DNA from: DASQHW01 sp038209365
GTDB lineage: Bacteria; Actinomycetota; Acidimicrobiia; IMCC26256; PALSA-610
Assembly: GCA_038209365.1 (NCBI GenBank)
Contig: JBBQXS010000076.1
Location: forward strand, 1-16,234
Direction of reading: 5' to 3'
Length of the DNA stretch: 16,234 bases
Under the pieces are notes generated by a model. It was given only the letters and a program-made list of their open reading frames with translations, ran no database searches and was not told where the DNA came from. Positions 7,891-14,662 of the stretch are shown here, one piece after another (positions within the stretch are counted from its first letter, which is position 1; each line of letters begins with the position of its first letter). The position numbers were made by a program, and so were the translations under genes.

Positions 7891-7914
7891 TGTAATAACA
7901 CTACGCAGGTAGTG
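7891..7914 (-). promoter_or_regulatory. Candidate leaderless promoter and operator of sufC2-sufS-sufU
   Basis: Read on the minus strand, a TAGTGT box (7903-7898) is followed by exactly seven bases and then the sufC2 ATG, the spacing expected for a leaderless actinobacterial transcript. The same bases form half of a perfect palindrome CACTAC-CTGC-GTAGTG (7914-7899), so a bound repressor would cover the -10 box. This suggests iron or Fe-S dependent control by a dimeric regulator (SufR- or Rrf2-like), but which one is unknown. Confidence 0.5.
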
Positions 7915-7937
7915 GAAATCCCCACTCCCGAAATCCC
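7915..7937. repeat. Short direct repeat GAAATCCC upstream of the sufC2 promoter
   Basis: The eight-base word GAAATCCC occurs at 7915-7922 and 7930-7937, 15 bases apart, directly upstream of the palindrome. It would sit at roughly -25 to -47 of the leaderless start. It could be a second regulator site or chance. Confidence 0.35.
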
Positions 7938-7956
7938 GGCCCCGCGATGGCGGCGC

Positions 7957-8985
7957 TCACGGGCCGGCCTGCACCTCGTCGTAGACCGCTTCGTACCCTC
8001 GCACCATCGCCGGCCCCGAGAATCGCTCCTCGACCCGGCGCCGGCAGTCCGCCGGGGACAGGTCGGCGACATGGGCGAGGGCTTCGACCAGGTCGTCCTC
8101 GCCGTCCCGCCGGTAGCCCGTGACCCCGTCGTCGACGACCTCCGGCGCCGCGCCCCAGTTCGTGGTCACGACGGGCGTGCCGCACGCCATCGCCTCGACC
8201 ATGACCAAGCCGAACGGCTCGGGCCAGCGGATCGGGAACACCATCGCCCGCGCTCGGCCCAGCAGGTCGACCTTGAGCTCGTGAGAGACGGTCTGGTGGA
8301 GCTCGATGTCGCTCGCGAGCAGCGGTCGGATCTCGCGCTCGAAGTACTCCTGCTCGGGCGGCTCATTGCGCTTGAGGATCATGTGCAACGGGAGTCCCGC
8401 GCGCCGCGCGATCGTGATCGCCTCTTTCGGGCCCTTGTCGGGGTTCGCGCGCCCGATGTAGATGAGGAAATCGTCCTTGTCCTCGCGATAGGGATACAGG
8501 GCGAGATCGATGCCGTTGTGCACCATGCCGGCGTACGGCACGGCCGAGTTGTCGGCGCGTTGCGCGTCGCTGATGGCGACCAGGTGCACATGGTGGGCCG
8601 TCACGCTGTAGAAGCGCCGCGTCTGTTCGGTCCACGGCCCGTGGAGGGTGTGTACGACCGGAGGATCGTTCCGGAGGAGGGCGCCGCAGACCGGCCCGAC
8701 GATCGCGGCGTGATCGTGCACCACGTCCACGTCGCCGATCTGCAGGTACGACGACAGCGCATGGAAGCCGTCGTACCAGGGGTTGCCCATCTCCCCGGGA
8801 TCGGGCGGCTCGTCCATCGGTGTGACGAGTCGCGCCTTGGTGTCGGAACCGCCGCTCGCGAACAGCGTGACATCGTGGCCGGACTCGACGAGGCCCTCGA
8901 CCAGCAGCGAGACCACGAGCTCGATGCCGCCGTAACCGGGCGGTGGCACCGGATACCACACAGGGGCAACGACCGCGATTCGCAT
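7957..8985 (-). CDS. Glycosyltransferase family 4 protein
   Basis: A retaining GT-B glycosyltransferase that moves a sugar from a nucleotide donor; the acceptor cannot be read from sequence. The N-terminal domain opens with MRIAVVAPVWYPVPPPGYGGIE, the glycine-rich acceptor loop of this subgroup. The C-terminal domain has IYIGRANPDKGPKEAI and the donor-site E-x7-E motif (EPFGLVMVE, Glu256 and Glu264 from the chosen start). No signal or membrane segment is visible, so it is cytosolic. I chose the second ATG at 8985 because a TAGTGT box lies nine bases before it. The ATG at 8991, two codons earlier, is the alternative but would be too close to that box. It is divergent from the debranching-type glucosidase and probably acts in the same alpha-glucan or glucoside pathway. 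Confidence 0.88.
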   Translation of the reverse strand: MRIAVVAPVWYPVPPPGYGGIELVVSLLVEGLVESGHDVTLFASGGSDTKARLVTPMDEPPDPGEMGNPWYDGFHALSSYLQIGDVDVVHDHAAIVGPVCGALLRNDPPVVHTLHGPWTEQTRRFYSVTAHHVHLVAISDAQRADNSAVPYAGMVHNGIDLALYPYREDKDDFLIYIGRANPDKGPKEAITIARRAGLPLHMILKRNEPPEQEYFEREIRPLLASDIELHQTVSHELKVDLLGRARAMVFPIRWPEPFGLVMVEAMACGTPVVTTNWGAAPEVVDDGVTGYRRDGEDDLVEALAHVADLSPADCRRRVEERFSGPAMVRGYEAVYDEVQAGP

Positions 8986-8994
8986 CGTCATCCG

Positions 8995-9000
8995 ACACTA
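8995..9000 (-). promoter_or_regulatory. Candidate -10 box of the GT4 gene (leaderless)
   Basis: On the minus strand this reads TAGTGT, the same hexamer as at the sufC2 promoter, nine bases before the ATG at 8985. No Shine-Dalgarno sequence precedes either possible start. Confidence 0.4.
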
Positions 9001-9050
9001 ATCCCGGCACCGGGCGTGCCGAGCCGGGAAGGTGTCCGGACTTCGAGCAC

Positions 9051-9056
9051 TAGGTT
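9051..9056 (+). promoter_or_regulatory. Candidate -10 box of the debranching-type glucosidase gene (leaderless)
   Basis: TAGGTT fits TANNNT and ends six bases before the ATG at 9063, so transcription would begin at or next to the start codon. No clear -35 element or Shine-Dalgarno sequence is visible. Confidence 0.42.
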
Positions 9057-9062
9057 GCCCGG

Positions 9063-11201
9063 ATGCCCGACCCGTGGACGTCGAGCGCGAGCGCAAGCCT
9101 CGCGAGCGCCGACGGCATCGTCACGCTCGTCGAAGGCTCCGCGTTCTGCATCTCGAACCGGTCGGGCGAGATCGATCCCGTGCACCCGCAAGGCCTGTTC
9201 TTCCGCGACACCCGCTTCTTGTCGCAGATGCATCTCTTGCTCAACGGCGCGACCCCCGAGCCGCTTGCCGCGACGGCTGCGGATCCGTTCAGCGGGGTGT
9301 TCGTGCTGCGCGGGCTCCCGGCGCAGGGCCACGCGGATTCGCACCTGGTGGTGCACCGCCGCCGGTACGTCGGCCGGGGCATGCGGGAGGACCTCGAGAT
9401 CGAGAACTTCGGCGAGGAAGCCGCGTTTTGTTCGGTGGAGGTGCTGCTCGGTGCCGACTTCGCCGATCTGTTCGAGGTCAAGGAAGGCCGGGTCGCCAAA
9501 CAGGGCGAGCTCAGCGTGGAGGCCGAGGGCACGCGCCTGACCTTCAGGTACAAGCGCCACTCGTTCGTGCGCGCCACGCACATCGACTTCAGTGAACCGC
9601 CGCGCTTCATCGGTCCTCATGTCATGTACGAGACCGTCGTGCCACCCCGCGGCCGTTGGTCGACATGCATCGAGGTGACGCCGGTGATCGGCGAGCTCGA
9701 GGTGACGCCGCGCTACCAGTGCGGACACCCGGTCGAGCGGTCGACGCCCGTCGCGCGGCTGGAGGAGTGGAAGGCGCGGATGCCGGTGGTGTCCGCCGAC
9801 CATGACCAGTTCCGTTCGTTGCTCGAACGCTCGACCCAGGACCTTGCCGGCCTGCGGATCTTCGACCCCGAGTTCCCCGACCGGGCGGTCGTGGCCGCGG
9901 GCGCGCCGTGGTTCATGACGCTGTTCGGACGCGACTCGCTGATCACGTCGTGGATGACGATGCTCGTAGACCCCGACCTCGCGCTCGGGACGTTGCAGAC
10001 GCTCGCCCGCTTCCAGGGCAAGGAGGTCGACCCGCGCACCGAGGAGGAGCCGGGCCGCATCCTGCACGAGATGCGCTTCGGCGAGTCGGCGTCGCTCGCG
10101 CTCGGCGGCGGGCGCGTGTACTACGGGACCGTCGACGCCACGCCCCTGTTCGTCATGCTCGTCGGCGAGCTGTCCAGGTGGGGCAGCCGGCGCGACGAGG
10201 TCGACGCGCTCCTGCCGGCTGCCGACGCCGCGTTGCAGTGGATCATCGATTACGGCGACAAGGACGGCGACGGCTACGTCGAGTACCAGCGTACGACCGA
10301 CCGGGGCTTGCAGAACCAGGGCTGGAAGGACTCGTGGGACTCGATGCGGTCCCGCGACGGTTCGCTCGCACCGACGCCCATCGCGTTGTGCGAGGTGCAG
10401 GGCTACGTCTACGCCGCGCTCATCGCCCGGAGCCACTGCGCGACGGAGGCCGGCGATGAGGAGCTCGCGGCCTCGCTCGACGAGCGAGCCGATCAGCTCA
10501 AGCGGAGGTTCAACGAGGACTTCTGGGTCGAGACCGACGACGGTGGCTACTTCGCGATGGGCCTCGATCGTGACAAGTTGCCGATCGACGGCATCGGATC
10601 GAACCAGGGCCACTGTCTGTGGACGGGCATCGTCGACGAGGAGAAAGCACCGCTGGTCGCACGCTGCTTGATGTCCCCCGGCATGTTCAGCGGATGGGGA
10701 ATCCGCACACTGTCGAGCGACAACCTCGGCTACAACCCGATTTCGTATCACTGCGGCAGCGTCTGGCCGCACGACAATGCCTTGTGCGCCGCCGGGCTCA
10801 TGCGCTACGGCTTCGTCGAGGAAGCCCATCGCGTGATGCGCGGCATGGTCGACGCGGCCCCGTGGTTCGGTGACCTCCTTCCGGAGTTGTTCGCCGGCAT
10901 GCCGCGCGCGGGGTTGGGGTTCCCCGTCAGCTACCCGACGTCGTGCTCGCCCCAGGCGTGGGCGGCGGCCTCGCCCCTCCTTTTTCTTCGCACGCTGCTG
11001 CGCTTCGAGCCCGACATACGCCGCTCGTCGCTCCACCTCGCGCCGGCGGTGGCCGACTGGATCGGCACGCTGAGCCTCGAGCGCATCCCGATCATGGGCG
11101 GCCACCTCGGCATCGAGGTACAGGGGGAGATCGTCCGCGTGGTCGACGTGCCCGAAGGTCTGAAGATCGTCTCGGATCCCCGGCTACCGACGCGTCCGTA
11201 G
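9063..11201 (+). CDS. Glycogen-debranching-type glucosidase (amylo-alpha-1,6-glucosidase family)
   Basis: The 712-residue protein has the two-part layout of bacterial amylo-alpha-1,6-glucosidase-like proteins. There is an N-terminal beta-rich domain (about 15-215; GDE_N_bis type, with VEGSAFCIS and GLFFRDTRFLS) and a C-terminal (alpha/alpha)6 barrel (about 240-700). Barrel motifs include FGRDSL (288-293), YYGTVDATPLF, GLQNQGWKDSWDSM (Asp423 in the likely acid/base region) and NPISYHCGSVWPHD. There is no signal peptide, so it should act on cytosolic glucan or glucosides. The true substrate is not proven; this family also contains enzymes whose activity is unassigned. The ATG at 9063 is supported by the nearby TAGGTT box. 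Its last 18 bases overlap the end of the convergent egtD. Confidence 0.87.
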   Translation: MPDPWTSSASASLASADGIVTLVEGSAFCISNRSGEIDPVHPQGLFFRDTRFLSQMHLLLNGATPEPLAATAADPFSGVFVLRGLPAQGHADSHLVVHRRRYVGRGMREDLEIENFGEEAAFCSVEVLLGADFADLFEVKEGRVAKQGELSVEAEGTRLTFRYKRHSFVRATHIDFSEPPRFIGPHVMYETVVPPRGRWSTCIEVTPVIGELEVTPRYQCGHPVERSTPVARLEEWKARMPVVSADHDQFRSLLERSTQDLAGLRIFDPEFPDRAVVAAGAPWFMTLFGRDSLITSWMTMLVDPDLALGTLQTLARFQGKEVDPRTEEEPGRILHEMRFGESASLALGGGRVYYGTVDATPLFVMLVGELSRWGSRRDEVDALLPAADAALQWIIDYGDKDGDGYVEYQRTTDRGLQNQGWKDSWDSMRSRDGSLAPTPIALCEVQGYVYAALIARSHCATEAGDEELAASLDERADQLKRRFNEDFWVETDDGGYFAMGLDRDKLPIDGIGSNQGHCLWTGIVDEEKAPLVARCLMSPGMFSGWGIRTLSSDNLGYNPISYHCGSVWPHDNALCAAGLMRYGFVEEAHRVMRGMVDAAPWFGDLLPELFAGMPRAGLGFPVSYPTSCSPQAWAAASPLLFLRTLLRFEPDIRRSSLHLAPAVADWIGTLSLERIPIMGGHLGIEVQGEIVRVVDVPEGLKIVSDPRLPTRP

Positions 11202-12119
11202 TCGCGAGAGGGAAAGGGCGAAGTCGCCGGCTTCGTCGGTCCACCACTCGACCAGCTGCAGCCCGGCCGCCCGCAACTCGGCGTCGATGCCTTCCCGCCG
11301 GAATTTGGCGCTCACCTCTGTGCGCATCTCCTCCCCGGGCGCGAATCGCACGTCGAGATCGAGGACACCGACAGATACCGTCTGGTCGCGTGTCGAGCGC
11401 AGCCGCATCTCGATCCACTCGCGCTCGCGGTCGAACACCGCGACGTGCTCGAACGTGTCGACGTCGAAGTCGGCGTCGAGCTCGCGGTTCATCACGTGCA
11501 GCACATTCTTGTTGAACTCCGCGGTCACACCGCGGGCGTCGTCGTATGCCGCCTCGAGCCTCGAGACGTCCTTGACGAGGTCGGTACCGAGCAGGAAGTG
11601 GTCGTCGGGACCGAGCATGGCCGCGATGTCGTCGAGGAACCGTGCACGCGCGTCCGGCAGCAGATTGCCGATCGTGCCACCGAGGAAGGCGACGAGCCGC
11701 CGCCCGGCCGGCGGGATGTTGTGGAGGTCGCGCGTGAAGTCACCGACGACCGGTTGCACGTCGACGCCGGGATACTCCCGCTCGACCGCGGCGGCCGCGT
11801 CGTGCAACGTCTGCTTGCTGACGTCGAACGACACGAACCGCGTGAGCAATCGCGCCCCGCGCATGGCGTCGAGCAACAACCGCGTCTTTTCCGAGGTCCC
11901 GGAGCCGAGCTCGACGAGCGTGTCGGCGCCGGCCCGGGCAACGATCTCGGGTGCGCGTTCGAGGAGGATCTCCCGCTCGCGCCGCGTCGGGTAGTACTCG
12001 TCGAGGCGCGTGATCTCCTCGAAGAGCGCCGAGCCGCGATCGTCGTAGAACCATTTCGGTGGGATGTCCTTGGGCGTGCACGTGAGCCCGAGTCGCGCGT
12101 CTTCCTCGAGCGAGGTCAT
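11184..12119 (-). CDS. egtD: EgtD, L-histidine N-alpha-methyltransferase
   Basis: EgtD uses three S-adenosylmethionine molecules to turn histidine into hercynine (trimethylhistidine), the first step of ergothioneine synthesis. The 311-residue protein shows the family N-terminus (TCTPKDIPPKWFYDDRGS), DEYYPTRRE (42-48), the SAM-binding VELGSGTSEKT (from residue 67), GGTIGNL, whose Asn belongs to the histidine-binding site, and the C-terminal EWIEMRL. The ATG overlaps the egtB stop (ATGA), so the two are translationally coupled. The stop lies 18 bases inside the convergent glucosidase gene. The start is fixed by the overlap and by the family's usual length of about 310-325 residues. Confidence 0.96.
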   Translation of the reverse strand: MTSLEEDARLGLTCTPKDIPPKWFYDDRGSALFEEITRLDEYYPTRREREILLERAPEIVARAGADTLVELGSGTSEKTRLLLDAMRGARLLTRFVSFDVSKQTLHDAAAAVEREYPGVDVQPVVGDFTRDLHNIPPAGRRLVAFLGGTIGNLLPDARARFLDDIAAMLGPDDHFLLGTDLVKDVSRLEAAYDDARGVTAEFNKNVLHVMNRELDADFDVDTFEHVAVFDREREWIEMRLRSTRDQTVSVGVLDLDVRFAPGEEMRTEVSAKFRREGIDAELRAAGLQLVEWWTDEAGDFALSLSRLRTRR

Positions 12120-13321
12120 GTCGCGTCCGCCGCCAGCCGCACGCCTCCGTACATCCAACGACTCGCGGGTGGGAAGAAGTTGCGGTAGGTCGGACGAGTG
12201 TGACCGGGTGAGGTGATGCGGGCCCCACCGCGCAGCGTCATCTGCCCGCTCATGAACTTGCCGTTGTACTCGCCCACCGCGCCGGGCGCGGGCTTGAACC
12301 GGGGATATGGAAGGTATGCGCTCGCCGTCCACTGCCAGGCGACATCGTCGAGCTCGTACAGCGTTCCCGGAGCCAACGAGCACACCGCGTGCTCCCACTC
12401 GAACTCCGTGGGCAGCCGGAGTCCTCGCCAGTTCGCGTACGCGTCGGCCTCGTAATGGCTGACGTGCACGACGGGCTCGTTCGGATCGAGCGGACGCCGC
12501 CCGGCCAGGGTAAAGGCCGTCCAGCCGTCGGTACCGTCGTCGCGCCAGTAGAGCGGCGCTTCCCATCCTTGTTGCTGCACTGCGAGCCAGCCGTCCGAGA
12601 GCCAGAGGGACGGCGAGGAATATCCGCCGTCGGCGATGAACTCGAGCCACTCGCCGGCCGTGACGAGTCGGTCCTGGAGACGGAACGGCTCGAGGTGCAC
12701 GACGTGGCGTGGTTCCTCGTTGTCGAACGCGAAGCCGTCTCCGTCGTGGCCGATCTCGACGTCCCCGCCGGTGACGGCGACGAACGCCGGCGGCGCCGTG
12801 CGTTGCTGCACCGGCCGCTCGTCCGTGTACGCGGGGTCGGTCGGATTGCAGTGCAACACGTGCTTGATGTCCATCAGCAACAGCTCTTGGTGCTGCTGCT
12901 CGTGGTGCAACCCGAGCTCGATCAACGCGGTCGCATCGTCGGGGCACGTGTCGATCAGCTTGTGCATGGCGTCGTCGACGTGCGCGCGGTAGCGAGCGAT
13001 GTCGCCGGCCGACGGGCGGGAGAGGAGTCCTCGATGGGGCCGCGGATGCCGGGGCCCGACCGCCTCGTAGTACGAGTTGAAGAGGAACCCGTAGTCGGGA
13101 TCGAACGGGGTGTACCCGTCGAGGCGGGGTCCGAGGAGGAAGGTCTCGAAGAACCAGGTCGTGTGCGCCCGGTGCCATTTCGTCGGGCTGACGTCCGGCA
13201 TCGACTGGACGAGTTGGTCTTCGGGGGAGAGCGGTGCGGCGAGGGCTTCGGTCAGGTCACGGACACGGCGAAAGTCGTCGTGCAACGTGGCGCGGTCGGC
13301 TGCGGTGGCGAGGGCGGTCAC
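12116..13321 (-). CDS. egtB: EgtB, hercynine-cysteine sulfoxide synthase (non-heme iron)
   Basis: EgtB uses iron and oxygen to join hercynine to a cysteine-type thiol. The 401-residue protein has an N-terminal DinB-like half with iron ligands His53 (WHRAHTTWFFE), His140 and His144 (HHEQQHQE), and a C-terminal FGE-sulfatase-like half ending in RPTYRNFFPPASRWMYGGVRLA. A tandem tyrosine (Tyr84-Tyr85, FNSYYEAVG) and the FFPP ending resemble the Chloracidobacterium-type EgtB that uses cysteine directly, rather than the mycobacterial gamma-glutamylcysteine type. No egtA or egtC is in the window, which agrees. I chose the GTG at 13321, which forms a GTGA overlap with a 26-codon upstream ORF. A GTG at 13354 would add 11 residues. 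Confidence 0.94.
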   Translation of the reverse strand: MTALATAADRATLHDDFRRVRDLTEALAAPLSPEDQLVQSMPDVSPTKWHRAHTTWFFETFLLGPRLDGYTPFDPDYGFLFNSYYEAVGPRHPRPHRGLLSRPSAGDIARYRAHVDDAMHKLIDTCPDDATALIELGLHHEQQHQELLLMDIKHVLHCNPTDPAYTDERPVQQRTAPPAFVAVTGGDVEIGHDGDGFAFDNEEPRHVVHLEPFRLQDRLVTAGEWLEFIADGGYSSPSLWLSDGWLAVQQQGWEAPLYWRDDGTDGWTAFTLAGRRPLDPNEPVVHVSHYEADAYANWRGLRLPTEFEWEHAVCSLAPGTLYELDDVAWQWTASAYLPYPRFKPAPGAVGEYNGKFMSGQMTLRGGARITSPGHTRPTYRNFFPPASRWMYGGVRLAADAT

Positions 13322-13398
13322 AGATCGACCAAGCCGAAACAGGCCGCGACCCACGCGGAGTTACGGACGGGAGCTTTCCATTCGACGACGATGATCAT
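13318..13398 (-). CDS. 26-residue upstream ORF coupled to egtB
   Basis: An ATG at 13398 stands six bases after AAGGGGG, a good ribosome binding site, and opens 26 codons (beginning MIIVVEWKAPVRN, ending ACFGLVDL) whose TGA overlaps the egtB GTG as GTGA. egtB has no ribosome binding site of its own at that GTG, so ribosomes finishing this ORF would feed egtB. The peptide is hydrophobic with two Trp and one Cys and matches nothing I recognise. It could be a leader peptide, a small protein, or only a translational enhancer. It starts 30 bases after the transporter ATPase gene, on the same strand. Confidence 0.5.
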   Translation of the reverse strand: MIIVVEWKAPVRNSAWVAACFGLVDL

Positions 13399-13404
13399 CG
13401 GGAT

Positions 13405-13411
13405 CCCCCTT
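13405..13411 (-). promoter_or_regulatory. Ribosome binding site serving the upstream ORF and egtB
   Basis: On the minus strand AAGGGGG precedes the ATG at 13398 by six bases. It is the only convincing ribosome binding site between the transporter ATPase gene and egtB, which supports entry through the 26-codon ORF. Confidence 0.5.
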
Positions 13412-13428
13412 CGTGCGAGCGGACGATG

Positions 13429-14535
13429 TCAGCTGTCGTGCAACGACGCGCGGAGCGCGCGGTGGATGGTGGACGGGCCCACGGTACCCAGGAACGCGTC
13501 GTCATCGAGCACCGCGACCCATCCGTCCTCGGTCAGCAACGATCGAGCCAGAGCCGTCTCCAGGGAATCGGCCACGTCGACCCACGCCTCCACCCGCACG
13601 ACCCGGCCGGTCACCTGCCCGTCGCCCTCGGCGTCCTGCGCGCGCAGTCGACCGCGCAGCGAGCCATCGACGTCGACGACCGGCAGCGATGCCGCGTGTG
13701 TGGCCTGCAGGAGCGCGCTCGCGTGCGCGAGCGGGTCCGTGGGCGCAATCGTCGGCGGGTGCTCGAGCAGCGCCCGGTCGATCGGCGTCACCTTCAGGCG
13801 CTTCAGCGCCCGGTCACTGCCGACGAAGCTCTCCACGAACGGCGTCGCGGGTGCACCCAGGAGCTGCGCGGGCGTGTCGTGCTGCTCGACGACGCCGCCG
13901 ATGTTCAAGAGCGCGATGCGGTCCCCGAGCTTCACGGCTTCGTCGATGTCGTGCGTCACGAACACCACGGTCTTGCGCAGCTCGGATTGCAGGCGGAGGA
14001 ATTCGTCCTGCAGCCGGCTGCGGGTCACGGGATCGATCGCGCCGAAAGGTTCGTCCATCAGCAACACCGGCGGATCGGCGGCCAGTGCGCGTGCGACGCC
14101 GACCCGTTGCTGCTGCCCACCCGACAGCTGGTTGGGATAACGATCGCCGTACTCGCCGGGGTCGAGGCCGACGAGCGCGAGCAGCTCTTTGACCCGCGCG
14201 TCGATCCGATCGTGGTCCCAGCCGAGCAGACGCGGCACCGTCGCCACGTTGTGCGCGATCGTCTGGTGCGGGAAGAGGCCGACCTGCTGGATGACGTAGC
14301 CCATGCGTCGCCGCAGCTGCACCGGATCGCCCCGCGTGACGTCCTCGCCGTCGAGCACGATCCGGCCGCTCGTCGGCTCGATGAGGCGATTGATCATGCG
14401 GAGGATCGTCGTCTTGCCGCAACCCGACGGACCGACGAGCACGGCAACCTCGCCTTCGAAGAAGTCGAGCGTGAGGTCGCGCACAGCCACAGTGCCGTTG
14501 GGATACTGCTTGCGCACGGACTCGAGTCGGATCAC
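13429..14535 (-). CDS. OpuC/ProV-type ABC transporter ATPase with CBS domains
   Basis: ATP-binding subunit of a quaternary-amine-type (glycine betaine/carnitine/choline family) ABC importer. The 368-residue protein has Walker A GPSGCGKTT (35-43), Q-loop (VIQQVGLFPH), signature LSGGQQQR, Walker B VLLMDEPFGAID, H-loop VTHD, and two C-terminal CBS-like units (about 245-365), which in this family sense ionic strength or nucleotides. The GTG at 14535 (V-I-R-L-E-S-V) is preceded by GAGGGAG ten bases upstream; the open frame extends to 14616, but the extra part lacks family character. Its permeases are divergent at 14663-16098. Downstream, 30 bases away on the same strand, begins the egtB upstream ORF, so it probably shares a transcript with egtBD. 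Substrate could be betaine-like, including ergothioneine. Confidence 0.92.
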   Translation of the reverse strand: MIRLESVRKQYPNGTVAVRDLTLDFFEGEVAVLVGPSGCGKTTILRMINRLIEPTSGRIVLDGEDVTRGDPVQLRRRMGYVIQQVGLFPHQTIAHNVATVPRLLGWDHDRIDARVKELLALVGLDPGEYGDRYPNQLSGGQQQRVGVARALAADPPVLLMDEPFGAIDPVTRSRLQDEFLRLQSELRKTVVFVTHDIDEAVKLGDRIALLNIGGVVEQHDTPAQLLGAPATPFVESFVGSDRALKRLKVTPIDRALLEHPPTIAPTDPLAHASALLQATHAASLPVVDVDGSLRGRLRAQDAEGDGQVTGRVVRVEAWVDVADSLETALARSLLTEDGWVAVLDDDAFLGTVGPSTIHRALRASLHDS

Positions 14536-14662
14536 AGCCTCATGGCTCCCTCGCTCGTCGCTCCGCCGCGGCCGCGGTGTGCCCGCAGGGTCTCCGCATG
14601 CAAACACCCCGAGCACCCCTCGGCACGCGGTCCTATGATCCTCCGACCCCTGGGGAGGACGA
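14536..14662. promoter_or_regulatory. Divergent promoter region of the ABC transporter
   Basis: This 127-base gap separates the ATPase gene (minus) from the permeases (plus). On the plus strand TATGAT (14634-14639) is a good -10 box without a clear -35. An inverted repeat CCGAG-5-CTCGG (14609-14623) overlaps the place where the -35 would be and could be an operator. The plus-strand gene has GGGGAGGA as ribosome binding site. I could not assign the minus-strand promoter. Confidence 0.4.

Noticed and set aside
5878..9540. A 1220-codon open frame on the plus strand across sufS, sufC2 and the GT4 gene
   Set aside because: It is antisense to three clearly recognised genes, is rich in Arg, Asp, Val and His as expected from reversed GC-rich codons, and shows no domain.
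8988..11105. A 705-codon open frame on the minus strand opposite the glucosidase
   Set aside because: Same shadow effect: the opposite strand holds a full-length conserved enzyme and this frame has no recognisable motif.
13322..13354. Eleven extra N-terminal residues of EgtB from the GTG at 13354
   Set aside because: The GTG at 13321 overlaps the stop of the upstream ORF and matches the usual family start; the extension is not typical of the family.
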